Source: Nitrospirillum viridazoti (GTDB lineage Bacteria; Pseudomonadota; Alphaproteobacteria; Azospirillales; Azospirillaceae). Taken from it: 64,000 bases of DNA. The notes beneath the pieces are model-generated. The model did not search any database and had not been told where the DNA came from. It saw only the letters and a program-made list of their open reading frames with translations. Location of the stretch: the NCBI RefSeq assembly GCF_007827975.1, contig NZ_VITT01000035.1; one strand, 5' to 3'. Made by a program: the position numbers and the translations under genes. Positions 50,674 through 59,784 of this stretch are shown here, piece by piece (within the stretch, counting starts at the first letter, position 1; the number at the start of each line of letters is the position of its first letter).

Positions 50674-52020
50674 ATGGACCTCACCACCGCCCTCGCCGCC
50701 CTGAAGGACGGCACCCTGACCGCCCGTGACCTGGCCGAGGCCTGCATCGCCGCCCGAGCGGAGCGGCCCGACGCCCGCGACAACCCCTATGTCGCCTTCA
50801 GCGCCCGCCTGCTGCGCGCCCAGGCGGACGCCGCCGATGTTCGGCGGTCGGCAGGCCAGCCGCTCAGCGATTTCGACGGCATACCGCTGTCGCTTAAGGA
50901 CAATTACGGTACCGGAACGGTTTGTGGCGGCACGTGGCCGGTATTCGCCGGGTCCCCCCGTCGCCTGCCGCCCATGTGGAACCAGCCGGGCGGCGTGGTC
51001 AGCCGCCTGTTGGCCCAGGGCGCGGTCGTCACCGGCAAGACCCGCATGGTGGAATTCGCCTTCGGCGGCCTGGGGGCCAACGGCCATTGGGGCACGCCGC
51101 GCAACCCCTGGGACCGTGATCACCACCGCGTGCCCGGCGGGTCCAGCACCGGCGCGCCGCTCAGCCTGCATGAAGGGTCCGCCCTGCTGGCGCTGGGTAC
51201 CGACACGGCGGGGTCGGTGCGCATTCCGGCGGCCTGGAACGGCCTTTATGGTTACAAAAGTGCGCGGGGGCACCTGGCGACCGACGGCATCGTGCCGCTG
51301 TCGCCCCGCCTGGACACCGTGGGCATCCTGGCGCTGACGGCGGACGACCTGGCCCACGGTTATCGCTTGGTGACCGGCACCGCCATCGATCCGCTGATGG
51401 ACCCCGACGTCATCCGTATCGGCCGCGCGCCGGCCGCGCTGTGGCAGGACTGCAGCCCCGGCGTGGTCGCGGCGGTGGACACCGCGCTGGACCGCCTGAC
51501 TGAGGTGTTCCGCCCGGTGGGCAGCGTGACCATTCCGGAATTGGATGAGGCCTTGGCCCTGTTCCGCCGGGGCGGCCTGGCGGGGGCGGAGATTTATGGC
51601 TTCCTCGGCCAGGAATTGCCGGCCTGGCTGCCCAGCCTGGATGCCTATGTCGGCCCCCGCATCCGCGCGTCGGCCGATGTGCTGGATTATGACGCGCGCG
51701 TCGCCTTCCTCGACCGCTTCGCCAACGGCGTCCAGGCCCTGTTCCATGATGCCGACGTGGTGGCGCTGCCGACGGTGGCCATCACCCCGCCGCTGCTGGC
51801 CGACCTGGCGGAGCCGTCGGCCTATGGCCGCGCCAACCTTATGGCGTTGCGCAACTGCTGCGTCGCGAACCTGGGGGACATGGCGGCGGTCACTTTGCCG
51901 GTGGGCACGGACGATGCCGGTTGTCCCGTGGGCTTGCAGCTGCTGGCCCCGCGCGGCGCCGACGCCCGCCTGCTGGCCATCGCCCAGGCGGCGGCGGGAT
52001 GCCTGGTGGGGGAGGATTAA
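50674..52020 (+). CDS. Amidase-signature family enzyme
   Basis: 448-residue amidase. The Ser-cisSer-Lys triad is K75 (PLSLKDNYG), S157 (PGGSSTG) and S181 (GTDTAGSVRIPA), with the usual 24-residue step between the two serines. It hydrolyses an amide bond; the substrate is not evident from sequence (AtzF/allophanate-hydrolase-like subgroup is possible). The ATG at 50674 has GAAGG about 9 nt upstream; an open frame continues to 50533. Its stop overlaps the small minus-strand gene by 3 to 4 nt. Confidence 0.92.
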   Translation: MDLTTALAALKDGTLTARDLAEACIAARAERPDARDNPYVAFSARLLRAQADAADVRRSAGQPLSDFDGIPLSLKDNYGTGTVCGGTWPVFAGSPRRLPPMWNQPGGVVSRLLAQGAVVTGKTRMVEFAFGGLGANGHWGTPRNPWDRDHHRVPGGSSTGAPLSLHEGSALLALGTDTAGSVRIPAAWNGLYGYKSARGHLATDGIVPLSPRLDTVGILALTADDLAHGYRLVTGTAIDPLMDPDVIRIGRAPAALWQDCSPGVVAAVDTALDRLTEVFRPVGSVTIPELDEALALFRRGGLAGAEIYGFLGQELPAWLPSLDAYVGPRIRASADVLDYDARVAFLDRFANGVQALFHDADVVALPTVAITPPLLADLAEPSAYGRANLMALRNCCVANLGDMAAVTLPVGTDDAGCPVGLQLLAPRGADARLLAIAQAAAGCLVGED

Positions 52021-52238
52021 GCGCGTTGCCCGCTGGTCCGTAGCCGCCGGACAAGGGGGGCGATGAAGTCGTCGATCAGCACATACAGGCCGAAGGCCAG
52101 CAAGAAGCCGCCCATGAAAAAACCGCGCCAGAAAATGGCGTGGCGGGACAGAATCTGCCGGTCGATGATGTACCCCCCACCCCCGATCATCGCCACCATG
52201 ACGATGAATAAGGCGGCTTTCCGTATCCATCCGCTCAT
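52017..52238 (-). CDS. Small two-helix membrane protein, unknown
   Basis: 73 residues with helices at about 8-24 (ALFIVMVAMIGGGGYII) and 36-53 (AIFWRGFFMGGFLLAFGLYV), then a basic tail. The ATG at 52238 is chosen because the sequence upstream is not hydrophobic or conserved-looking. It overlaps the amidase stop tail to tail (TTAA). No family recognised. Confidence 0.55.
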   Translation of the reverse strand: MSGWIRKAALFIVMVAMIGGGGYIIDRQILSRHAIFWRGFFMGGFLLAFGLYVLIDDFIAPLVRRLRTSGQRA

Positions 52239-52422
52239 CGCGGTTCTGCCCCTTTGGCGTTGCCCTGCGGTAGGGTAGCACAAGTCAACCGGGCAAGGCA
52301 TGGCAGGACTGCCGCTTGCGACGGCGCGACCTGTGTACCGGCCCTTGCCTGGGGCGGGACGCTAACGCATCGTGGCGCCACAAGATTCCGGCAGTTCAGT
52401 CACCAAATCATAGGGAAGCCCG

Positions 52423-53859
52423 ATGCCCCAACGCCCTCGGTCCGTGCGTTCGCTGTCCGTCCTGCTGCTGGCCGGGGCGGCGCTCCATAGTACCGGGGCT
52501 TGGGCCAAGCCCGCCAAACCCGACGTCCCCGTGGCCGAGGCGTCCGCCGTCGGGCCCGTGGACGACCATCCGGTGCTGCGGGAGATTGCCGCCCAGGTGG
52601 ATCCGGCGCAGCTGCACGCCACGATCGAAAAGCTGGTGTCCTTCGGCACCCGCCACACCCTATCCGACACCATGTCGCCTGACCGGGGCATCGGCGCCGC
52701 CCGTGCCTGGGTCAAAGGCCGGTTCGAGTCCTTCTCCAAGGACTGCGGTGGCTGCCTGACCGTGGTGACGCCGGCGCAGACCGTGTCGGGCAAGCGCGTG
52801 CCCACCCCGACGGAGGTCATGGACGTGGTGGCCGTGCTGAAAGGCACGGAGGAGCCGCAGCGGGTCATCGTCATCGCCGGCCACCTGGACAGCCGCGTGA
52901 CGGACGTCATGAACGCCACGGCCGATGCGCCCGGGGCCAATGACGACGCTTCCGGCGTGGCGGCGGTCATCGAGGCGGCGCGGGTGCTGTCCCGGCACAA
53001 GTTCCGCGCCACCCTGGTGTTCGCGGCCCTGTCGGGCGAGGAACAGGGCCTGCTGGGCGGCAAGGTCCTGGCCGACTATGCCAAGGAGCAGGGCTGGCAG
53101 GTGGAGGCCGACCTCAACAACGACATCGTCGGCAACACTCAGGGTGAGGACGGTGTGGTGGACAACACCCATGTCCGCGTCTTCTCCGAAGGCACCAAGG
53201 CGGTGGAGACGGTGAAGCAGGCTAATCAGCGCCGCTATTCCGGGGGCGAGGTCGACAGCCCCTCGCGCAACCTGGCGCGCTATATGGCCGGCATATCTTC
53301 CCGCTATCTGGATAATTTCAGCGTGCGCATGGTCTATCGCACCGACCGTTTCGGTCGCGGTGGCGACCAGGTCCCCTTCCTGGAGGCGGGCTTCCCCGCC
53401 GTGCGGGTGACCGAGGCGCATGAGAACTACACCCGCCAGCATCAGGATCTGCGCACTGAGGGCGGGGTGCGGTATGGCGACACCATCGACGGTGTCGACT
53501 TCCCCTACCTGGCCCAGGTGACCCGCCTGAACGCCCTGACCATGGCCAGCCTGGCCTGGGCCCCGGCCCCGCCCAGCGACGTGAAGGTCGAGGGTGCCTT
53601 GAAGCATGACACCACGCTGAGCTGGGCCAAGGTCCCGGGCGCCGTGGGCTACCGCGCCTGGTGGCGCGACACTCTGGCGCCCACTTGGCAGCATGACCGC
53701 TGGGCGGGCGACGTCGCCACCGTGACCCTGTCCAATGTCGTCATTGACGACTGGTTCTTTGGCGTCGCGGCCGTTTCAAAGGACGGTTATGCCAGCCCGG
53801 TGGTATATCCGGGCCCCGCCGGATCCTTTGTCGCCGTGCCCGACCCCGCTGGACCGTGA
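52423..53859 (+). CDS. Secreted M28-family aminopeptidase
   Basis: 478 residues. The signal peptide ends TGAWA (about residue 28). The two-zinc peptidase domain has all ligands: H-x-D in AGHLDSR, D in GANDDASGV, EE in LSGEEQGLLGG, D in ADLNNDIVGN and H in EAHENYTRQHQ. A C-terminal beta domain of about 90 residues (PPSDVKVEGALKHDTTLSWAKVPGAVGY) looks fibronectin-III-like. It is coupled by a GTGA overlap to the MFS gene, so peptide or amino-acid use is plausible. Confidence 0.92.
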   Translation: MPQRPRSVRSLSVLLLAGAALHSTGAWAKPAKPDVPVAEASAVGPVDDHPVLREIAAQVDPAQLHATIEKLVSFGTRHTLSDTMSPDRGIGAARAWVKGRFESFSKDCGGCLTVVTPAQTVSGKRVPTPTEVMDVVAVLKGTEEPQRVIVIAGHLDSRVTDVMNATADAPGANDDASGVAAVIEAARVLSRHKFRATLVFAALSGEEQGLLGGKVLADYAKEQGWQVEADLNNDIVGNTQGEDGVVDNTHVRVFSEGTKAVETVKQANQRRYSGGEVDSPSRNLARYMAGISSRYLDNFSVRMVYRTDRFGRGGDQVPFLEAGFPAVRVTEAHENYTRQHQDLRTEGGVRYGDTIDGVDFPYLAQVTRLNALTMASLAWAPAPPSDVKVEGALKHDTTLSWAKVPGAVGYRAWWRDTLAPTWQHDRWAGDVATVTLSNVVIDDWFFGVAAVSKDGYASPVVYPGPAGSFVAVPDPAGP

Positions 53860-55181
53860 GCAGCAGAGACGTGATGAGCAGCACCCCTTCCAACGCCGCC
53901 GCTCCCGACCCTGCGCCCCATGGCGGGCCGGCCCGCAAGGGCTGGGGCGGGGCGCTGCGCCACCCGGCCTTCCTGCGCTATTGGCTGGCGCGCATCCTGT
54001 CCATGGGGGCGCTGCAGATCCAGGCGGTGGCCGCCGGCTGGGCCATCTACGACCGCACCGGCAGCACCATGAACCTGGGCCTGATCGGCCTGGCGCAGTT
54101 CCTGCCCTCCGTCGGCCTGGTGCTGGTCACCGGCCACGCCGCCGACCGGCTGGACCGCCGCCTGATCATCACCATCTGCGTGGGCGTGGAGGCCGCGGCC
54201 ATGGCCATGACCGGGGTGGTGCTGGCATCGCCCAACCTGCCGGTGTGGCTGGTCTATGCGGCCGTCATGCTGTTCGGCGCCGCCCGCGCCTTCGAGGCGC
54301 CGGCGTCCTCCGCCCTGTTGCCCAACCTGGTGCCCAAGGCCGACTTTCCCAACGCGGTGGCCATCAGTTCATCCGCCATGCAGGTGGCGGGTGTGCTGGG
54401 GCCGGCGCTGGGCGGCGTGCTTTACGCCGGCCTGCATGATTGGGTTTTCGGCGTGGGCGCCGGCTTCCTGGTGCTGGCCGGCCTGATCGTGATCGGGATA
54501 TCCGCGCCCTCGCGCGCCGTGACCCGCGCCCCGGTCAGCTGGGACGGCATCCTGGGCGGTGTCCGCTATATCCGCCAGCAGCCCATCGTGCTGGGCGCCA
54601 TCTCGCTGGACCTGTTCGCGGTGCTGCTGGGCGGCGCCACCGCCCTGCTGCCGGCCCTGGCGCGCGACCAGTTCTCCGCCGACGCCGGCCTTTTGGGCCT
54701 GACCGGGCCCATGCTGCTGGGTGTCATGCGCGGCGCGCCGGGGGTGGGTGCCATCCTGGTGGGCCTGACCTTGGCCGCCTGGCCGCTGAAGCGCCGGGTG
54801 GGGCCCATCATGCTGGCCTGCGTGGGCGTGTTCGGCCTGGCCACCATCGTCTTCGGCCTGACCCATTCCCCGGCCATCGCCTTGCTCAGCCTGCTGGTCA
54901 TGGGGGCGGTCGACATGGTCAGCGTCTTCGTGCGCCAGACCCTGGTGCAGTTGGGTACACCTGATGAGATGCGCGGCCGGGTCAGTGCCGTCAGCGGCCT
55001 GTTCATCGGCGCGTCCAACCAGCTGGGCGAATTCGAGTCGGGCCTGACGGCGTCCTGGCTGGGAACGGAATTGGCGGTGGTGGTGGGCGGCATCGGCACG
55101 GTGGCCGTGGTGGCGCTGTGGTGCGTGCTGTTCCCGGCGCTGCGGCGGGCGGACAAGCTGGACTGGTCCGCCGCAACCTGA
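53856..55181 (+). CDS. MFS transporter, EntS/MFS_3-like
   Basis: 441 residues with 12 expected helices, first at about 35-60. RYWLARILSMGALQIQAVAAGWAIYDRTGS and LVTGHAADRLDRRLI (motif A) resemble the MFS_3/EntS exporters. PDEMRGRVSAVSGLFIGASNQLGEFESG near the end is typical of that group. The start is the GTG at 53856 (4-nt overlap with the peptidase stop) or the ATG at 53874. A strong terminator follows. Confidence 0.88.
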   Translation: MSSRDVMSSTPSNAAAPDPAPHGGPARKGWGGALRHPAFLRYWLARILSMGALQIQAVAAGWAIYDRTGSTMNLGLIGLAQFLPSVGLVLVTGHAADRLDRRLIITICVGVEAAAMAMTGVVLASPNLPVWLVYAAVMLFGAARAFEAPASSALLPNLVPKADFPNAVAISSSAMQVAGVLGPALGGVLYAGLHDWVFGVGAGFLVLAGLIVIGISAPSRAVTRAPVSWDGILGGVRYIRQQPIVLGAISLDLFAVLLGGATALLPALARDQFSADAGLLGLTGPMLLGVMRGAPGVGAILVGLTLAAWPLKRRVGPIMLACVGVFGLATIVFGLTHSPAIALLSLLVMGAVDMVSVFVRQTLVQLGTPDEMRGRVSAVSGLFIGASNQLGEFESGLTASWLGTELAVVVGGIGTVAVVALWCVLFPALRRADKLDWSAAT

Positions 55182-55219
55182 CCGCGGAGCTTAAAGAAAA
55201 CCAATAAAAAAGCGCCAAT

Positions 55220-55259
55220 AAAAAAGGAAGGATGGCAGCGGGCCCATCCTTCCTTTTTT
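55220..55259. terminator. Bidirectional Rho-independent terminator
   Basis: 16-bp perfect stem AAAAAAGGAAGGATGG (55220-55235) and CCATCCTTCCTTTTTT (55244-55259) with an 8-nt loop. T-tract on both strands. It lies between the converging MFS gene and the small secreted-protein gene. Confidence 0.92.
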
Positions 55260-55286
55260 GAAATCAAACGCTGAGCGTGCGGACAA

Positions 55287-55592
55287 TCAGCCCTTGGCCT
55301 TGAAAGCGCGCAGCTGCTTGTTGAACTCGTTGGCGATGGTCTGCATCTGGTCGACGGCGGCGTTGTACTTGGCGGAGCCGGCGGCCTTATCGTTCTCCAG
55401 GCACTTCAGGAAGTCCTGCATGTCCGCCATGTAGCCCTTCACCGAGGCGCTGGCGCTGGTCATCTGCTCGGTGGTGGCGCCGGCGCCATCGGGGATGGAC
55501 GGCGGGTTGGCGTGCGTGCTGCACTCGGCCAGCGCGGGGCCGGCGACAAAAAGGGAAACGGTGGCCAAAATGCCCAGGAACTTCGTGTTCAT
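55287..55592 (-). CDS. Small secreted helical protein, unknown
   Basis: 101 residues from the ATG at 55592. The signal peptide MNTKFLGILATVSLFVAGPALA leaves a mature chain beginning ECSTHANPPSIPDG; the rest is helical (EQMTSASASVKGYMADMQDFLKCLEN, ...MQTIANEFNKQLRAFKAKG). Two cysteines could form one disulfide. It resembles small periplasmic proteins of alphaproteobacteria with no known role. Terminated by the hairpin at 55220-55259. Confidence 0.75.
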   Translation of the reverse strand: MNTKFLGILATVSLFVAGPALAECSTHANPPSIPDGAGATTEQMTSASASVKGYMADMQDFLKCLENDKAAGSAKYNAAVDQMQTIANEFNKQLRAFKAKG

Positions 55593-55883
55593 CGCTGATC
55601 TCTCTTCTCTGCTGCCCCGGTGTCCGCCATTCTTTGCCGCGTAGCACAAGGGGGTGTTGGACCCAAAGCCTTATGCTGCACCTGCGACGGCGGCCAATTG
55701 TTTACGGGCGGTTTATTAGCAAAACCTTACCAAGATGAAAACAAGTCCCGCATGCATCGTTGGGCTGCGTTGCACGCGGGGTTGTGGAACCGGTGAGGTG
55801 TATATTTGGGCCGGCTACTGCCCCGCCACCATCATTCCGACAAACTATGAGAATATATCTGTCGTTTGTTTTGGGAAATTATC

Positions 55884-57095
55884 ATGCATTTTAGGAAAAT
55901 TGCCCTGGCAACGATCTATTTTTGCCTGGCAAGCCCCTTGGGGCCAGCGGCCGCGCAGACCTGTGTTGCATTGCAGCATGCCGTACGGGGCGCCGCGCCC
56001 GGATCGGGCCCCCGTTTCGTGGTCAGCTACCCCGGCGACACCCATCCCGCCTTGGCGCACAGCGCGTTCACCTACGACAACGCCCTGACCACCATCGCCT
56101 TGGTGGCATGCGGCCATGTCGAGGACGCCCGCCTTGTTGGCGACGCCCTGGCACGGGCGGCCACCACCGACCGGACCTTCAAGGATGGGCGGGTGCGCAA
56201 CGCCTACCGCGCGGGTGCTGCCGCCAGCCCGCCTCTGCCGCCCGGCTGGTGGGATGACAAAGCCGGCCAATGGGCGGAGGACGGCTATCAGGACGGCAGC
56301 GCCACGGGAAACGTGATCTGGGCGGCGCTGGCCCTGCTGACGCTGCACGAGGCGACGGGCGAGGCGGCCTATCGTGACCGCGCCGCCGGCCTGATGCGCT
56401 GGGTGGCGGACCTGATGGCAGACCCCGCCCAGCCGGGTGGGTTCATCGGCGGACTGGACGGTTTCGATCCCGCCCAACAGCGCCTGAATTACAAGGCGAC
56501 GGAACACAACATCGATGCGGCGGCGGCCTTCACCTGGCTGGCACGCTTGACGGGCGACGCCGCCTGGACCCGCCACGCCGCCCTGGCGCGCGGCTTCGTG
56601 GCGGCGGCCTGGGACGGGACGGAGGGGCGTTTCCGCATCGGCACCAAGCCGGACGGCCGCAGCTGGGCGCCCGGGGCGGCGCTGGACATACAATTATGGG
56701 CGCATCTGGCCATCGGGGATGCGCCGGCCGATTGGCGCCGGTCGCTGGCTTGGGTGGAGGTGCACCACGCCACCGCCGGCGGCTTCGACTTCAATGACGA
56801 CCGCGACGGCGTCTGGATCGAAGGTACGGCGCAGGCGGCCCTCACCTACAAGATGCTGGGGCAGTCGGACAAGGCGGCGGCGGCCCTGGCCACCGTCCAG
56901 GCGGCCAGGGAGCCGGGCGGGCTGCTCTACGCCACCGCCGCCGGCACGGTCAGCACAGGCCTAGCGGTCGGCCCGAGTTCAACCACGGACGACTTCCGCT
57001 ATTACCACCAGCCCCATCTGGGCGCCACGGCCTGGGCCGCCCTGGCGGAGACGGGCTGGAACCCCTTCACCGGACAGCGTGTGGGAAAGCGCTGA
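55884..57095 (+). CDS. Secreted alpha/alpha-toroid glycosidase-like protein
   Basis: 403 residues. Signal peptide MHFRKIALATIYFCLAS..GPAAAQ. The rest is helical repeats with typical toroid phrases: AFTYDNALTTIALVACG, GNVIWAALALLTLHEATG, HNIDAAAAFTWLARLTGD, ALDIQLWAHLAIG, FDFNDDRDGVWIEGTAQAALTY. It fits the six-hairpin glycosidase superfamily; the catalytic acid could be one of the Asp in FTYDN or DDRDG. A longer frame starts at TTG 55866. No sugar genes adjoin except rfb after 650 nt. Confidence 0.72.
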   Translation: MHFRKIALATIYFCLASPLGPAAAQTCVALQHAVRGAAPGSGPRFVVSYPGDTHPALAHSAFTYDNALTTIALVACGHVEDARLVGDALARAATTDRTFKDGRVRNAYRAGAAASPPLPPGWWDDKAGQWAEDGYQDGSATGNVIWAALALLTLHEATGEAAYRDRAAGLMRWVADLMADPAQPGGFIGGLDGFDPAQQRLNYKATEHNIDAAAAFTWLARLTGDAAWTRHAALARGFVAAAWDGTEGRFRIGTKPDGRSWAPGAALDIQLWAHLAIGDAPADWRRSLAWVEVHHATAGGFDFNDDRDGVWIEGTAQAALTYKMLGQSDKAAAALATVQAAREPGGLLYATAAGTVSTGLAVGPSSTTDDFRYYHQPHLGATAWAALAETGWNPFTGQRVGKR

Positions 57096-57110
57096 GCAGT
57101 GGCGGCCGCG

Positions 57111-57341
57111 TTAGCGGCGCACCAGGGCGGCACCCATCAGCACCACGCCCAGGATCAGGGCGGCGGGACCGACGAAGGGGGGGACGACGTGGGTGTTCTC
57201 CTCCTTCGCGGTGACCTTCAGGTCGCCGATCTTGGCCAGTTCCTTGGTGTCCTTGGTGGTGAATATGGGTACGGCCAGGGCCAGCACACCCAGAACCACG
57301 ATAACGGCGCCGGTGATCAATAGTCCGCTCTTGCCAGCCAT
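57111..57341 (-). CDS. Small two-helix membrane protein, unknown
   Basis: 76 residues. Helix 1 is LLITGAVIVVLGVLALAVPIF, followed by a periplasmic part TTKDTKELAKIGDLKVTAKEE, and helix 2 is PPFVGPAALILGVVLMGAALV. A charged middle with two hydrophobic ends is common in DUF3185-like small inner-membrane proteins; the match is not certain. It converges on the glycosidase-like gene with a 15-nt gap. Confidence 0.65.
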   Translation of the reverse strand: MAGKSGLLITGAVIVVLGVLALAVPIFTTKDTKELAKIGDLKVTAKEENTHVVPPFVGPAALILGVVLMGAALVRR

Positions 57342-57750
57342 TTCTCTCTCCGTTCTCAGGTCCGCTGGATCATATGGTGCCCCGTATTGACGGGCTTTTT
57401 TTCGTCTTCAACAGTATCGTATTCGGCGCATTCGTCACGGTTGCTTTGGTCGTACGTCAATATCCCGGCCGCGGTCCTCCGTGATTTATGACGCAGACCT
57501 ATAGCGTAGGCTCGCGAGCAGTTGTTTATTCGCGTTGCCCTAGGTTGATGGCGACAGGGTGTACCACCAGCGGCCGGACGACCCTACTTTTGGCGGGACA
57601 TTGCGGATGCTCTGTCGGCTCGCCATGTCGGAACGATAAGGACGTACATCACCGGGTTTGCTTTTGGCCGGGGCGGAGTTGTATTTTCGGGCGCATTGTC
57701 AGACCTGCCGCCCGGGATGGCAGGACGAGGGTCTTCAAGGAGTTTGGCGC
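57342..57750. promoter_or_regulatory. Intergenic region before rfbB
   Basis: 409 nt between a minus-strand small gene and rfbB, so it should hold both promoters. An in-frame extension of rfbB reaches back to 57658 but ends at the AAGGAG site before the GTG at 57751. No terminator, RNA gene or strong dyad is visible. Confidence 0.45.
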
Positions 57751-58821
57751 GTGAAGATAATGGTGACGGGTGCGGCCGGTTTTATTGGGTCCGCGGTGTG
57801 CCGCCTGTTGGCGTCCGAAGGGCAGGACGAGCTGGTGTGCGTGGATAAGCTGACCTACGCGGCCAGCCTGGAAGCCATCGGTGAGGTTCTGGCCGGCGGC
57901 CATGCCGTCCTGGAAAAGGCCGATGTCGCCGATGTCGAGGCCATGCGCGACATCTTCAGGCGCCACCAGCCGGACGCCGTTATGCACCTGGCGGCGGAAA
58001 GCCATGTCGACCGCTCGATCGAGGGGTCGGGCGTCTTCATCCGCACCAACATCAACGGCACCCACGTGATGCTGGAAACGGCGCGTGAGTACTGGCAGGC
58101 CCTGCCGGAGGAGCGCAAGGCCGCCTTCCGCTTCCACCACATCTCCACCGACGAGGTCTATGGCTCGCTGGGTGAGGATGGGTTGTTCCGTGAGGACACG
58201 GCCTATTCGCCCAACTCGCCCTATTCCGCCAGCAAGGCGGCGTCGGACCATCTGGTCAACGCCTGGTACCACACCTATGGCCTGCCGACGCTGCTCAGCA
58301 ATTGCTCCAACAACTACGGCCCCTTCCACTTCCCGGAAAAGCTCATCCCGCTGATGATCCTGAACGGGATGGAGGGCAAGAAGCTGCCGGTCTACGGCAA
58401 GGGCGACAACGTCCGCGACTGGCTGTTCGTGGAGGACCATGCCCGCGCCCTGGTGCTGATCGTGCGCGAGGGCGTGCCGGGGGAGCGCTACAACGTTGGC
58501 GGCAACGCCGAACAGCGCAACCTGTACGTGGTGGAAACCATCTGTGACCTGCTGGACGAGCGCCTGCCCAGTGCCACCAAGCGCCGGGACCTGATCACCT
58601 TTGTGACCGATCGTCCGGGACACGACCAGCGCTACGCCATCGATGCCTCAAAGATCAGGCGCGAGCTGGGATGGGAGCCGTCGGTGACATTCGAGGAAGG
58701 CATCCGCCGCACGGTCGATTGGTACCTGGCGAATCGCTGGTGGTGGGAACCCATCCGTGAGGCCAAGTATTCCGGCCAGCGCCTGGGCGTGACCGCCCCC
58801 GCCGCGGCCGCCGTCGGCTGA
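57751..58821 (+). CDS. rfbB: dTDP-glucose 4,6-dehydratase RfbB
   Basis: 356-residue extended SDR enzyme, second step of dTDP-L-rhamnose synthesis. The NAD motif is TGAAGFIGSAV (residues 6-16). Catalytic region: HISTDEVYGSL (T-D-E triad part) and Y-x3-K in YSASKAASDHLV. NYGPFHFPEKLIP and DNVRDWLFVEDHARAL are typical. GTG at 57751 has AAGGAG 8 nt upstream. rfbD begins 2 nt after the stop. Confidence 0.95.
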   Translation: MKIMVTGAAGFIGSAVCRLLASEGQDELVCVDKLTYAASLEAIGEVLAGGHAVLEKADVADVEAMRDIFRRHQPDAVMHLAAESHVDRSIEGSGVFIRTNINGTHVMLETAREYWQALPEERKAAFRFHHISTDEVYGSLGEDGLFREDTAYSPNSPYSASKAASDHLVNAWYHTYGLPTLLSNCSNNYGPFHFPEKLIPLMILNGMEGKKLPVYGKGDNVRDWLFVEDHARALVLIVREGVPGERYNVGGNAEQRNLYVVETICDLLDERLPSATKRRDLITFVTDRPGHDQRYAIDASKIRRELGWEPSVTFEEGIRRTVDWYLANRWWWEPIREAKYSGQRLGVTAPAAAAVG

Positions 58822-58823
58822 GG

Positions 58824-59726
58824 GTGCGTCTCATGACGGGGAAGAGCGTGGGGACCATTCGGGTATTGCTGCTGGGCGGGGCCGGCCAGGTGGGCTTGGC
58901 CTTCCAGCAGGCGGCACCGGCCAACTGGCAAGTCTCGGCCCCGGGCCGCGAGGCGTTGGACATCGCCAACGCCGATGCCGTCCTGGGGGCGGTGTCGGCC
59001 GCCGATCTGGTGGTGAACTGCGCCGCCTACACGGCCGTGGACAAGGCCGAGAGCGAGGTCGACGCGGCCTATGCCGCCAACCGTGACGGCCCGGCGGCGC
59101 TGGCCCGCGCCTGCGCCGTGCGCGGCACCCCCCTGTTGCACCTGTCGACTGATTACGTCTTCGACGGCACCAAGGTTGGCCCGTATGTGGAAACCGACCC
59201 CGTCGGCCCCGTCAGCGTCTACGGCGCCTCGAAAGAGGCGGGCGAGCAGGCGGTGCGGGCGACTTTGCCGGCCCATGTCATCCTGCGCACGGCCTGGGTC
59301 TATGGCCCTGACCGCGCCAATTTCCTGAGGACCATGTTGCGCCTGGGCGCGGAACGGGAAGAGCTGCGCGTGGTGGCGGATCAGCACGGCTGCCCCACGG
59401 CGGCGGCGGACATCGCCGACGCCCTGGTGGCGGTGGGCAACCGCATCCTGGACGGGCAGCGCGACGGTTTTGGCACCTATCACCTGTGCGGCACCGGCGC
59501 CACAACGTGGCACGGCTTCGCGGCGGAGATATTCGCCCAGGCCCAGGTGCGGGGCGCCAAGGTGCCGCGCTTGGTGGCGATCGGTACGGCGGACTATCCC
59601 ACCCCGGCCAAGCGGCCGGCCAATTCGGTGTTGGACTGCGCATTGCTGGAGCAGGTTTTCGGCTGGCGGGCGCCGACCTGGCAGGACAGCCTGGCCCGCA
59701 GCCTGGATGTCCTCCTGCCGGCCTGA
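58824..59726 (+). CDS. rfbD: dTDP-4-dehydrorhamnose reductase RfbD
   Basis: 300-residue SDR-type reductase, last step of dTDP-L-rhamnose synthesis. VLLLGGAGQVGLAFQ is the NADPH motif. NCAAYTAVDKAE, STDYVFDG and Y-x3-K in YGASKEAGEQAV are family marks. The start is the GTG at 58824 or ATG at 58833. It follows rfbB directly in the rfbB-rfbD-rfbA order. The epimerase rfbC, needed before this step, is not in the window. Confidence 0.94.
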   Translation: MRLMTGKSVGTIRVLLLGGAGQVGLAFQQAAPANWQVSAPGREALDIANADAVLGAVSAADLVVNCAAYTAVDKAESEVDAAYAANRDGPAALARACAVRGTPLLHLSTDYVFDGTKVGPYVETDPVGPVSVYGASKEAGEQAVRATLPAHVILRTAWVYGPDRANFLRTMLRLGAEREELRVVADQHGCPTAAADIADALVAVGNRILDGQRDGFGTYHLCGTGATTWHGFAAEIFAQAQVRGAKVPRLVAIGTADYPTPAKRPANSVLDCALLEQVFGWRAPTWQDSLARSLDVLLPA

Positions 59727-59784
59727 TCCTGACGCCGCAACTTAAGATTTTCCGTTAACCTTATAAAATACAAGGCTTATTGAA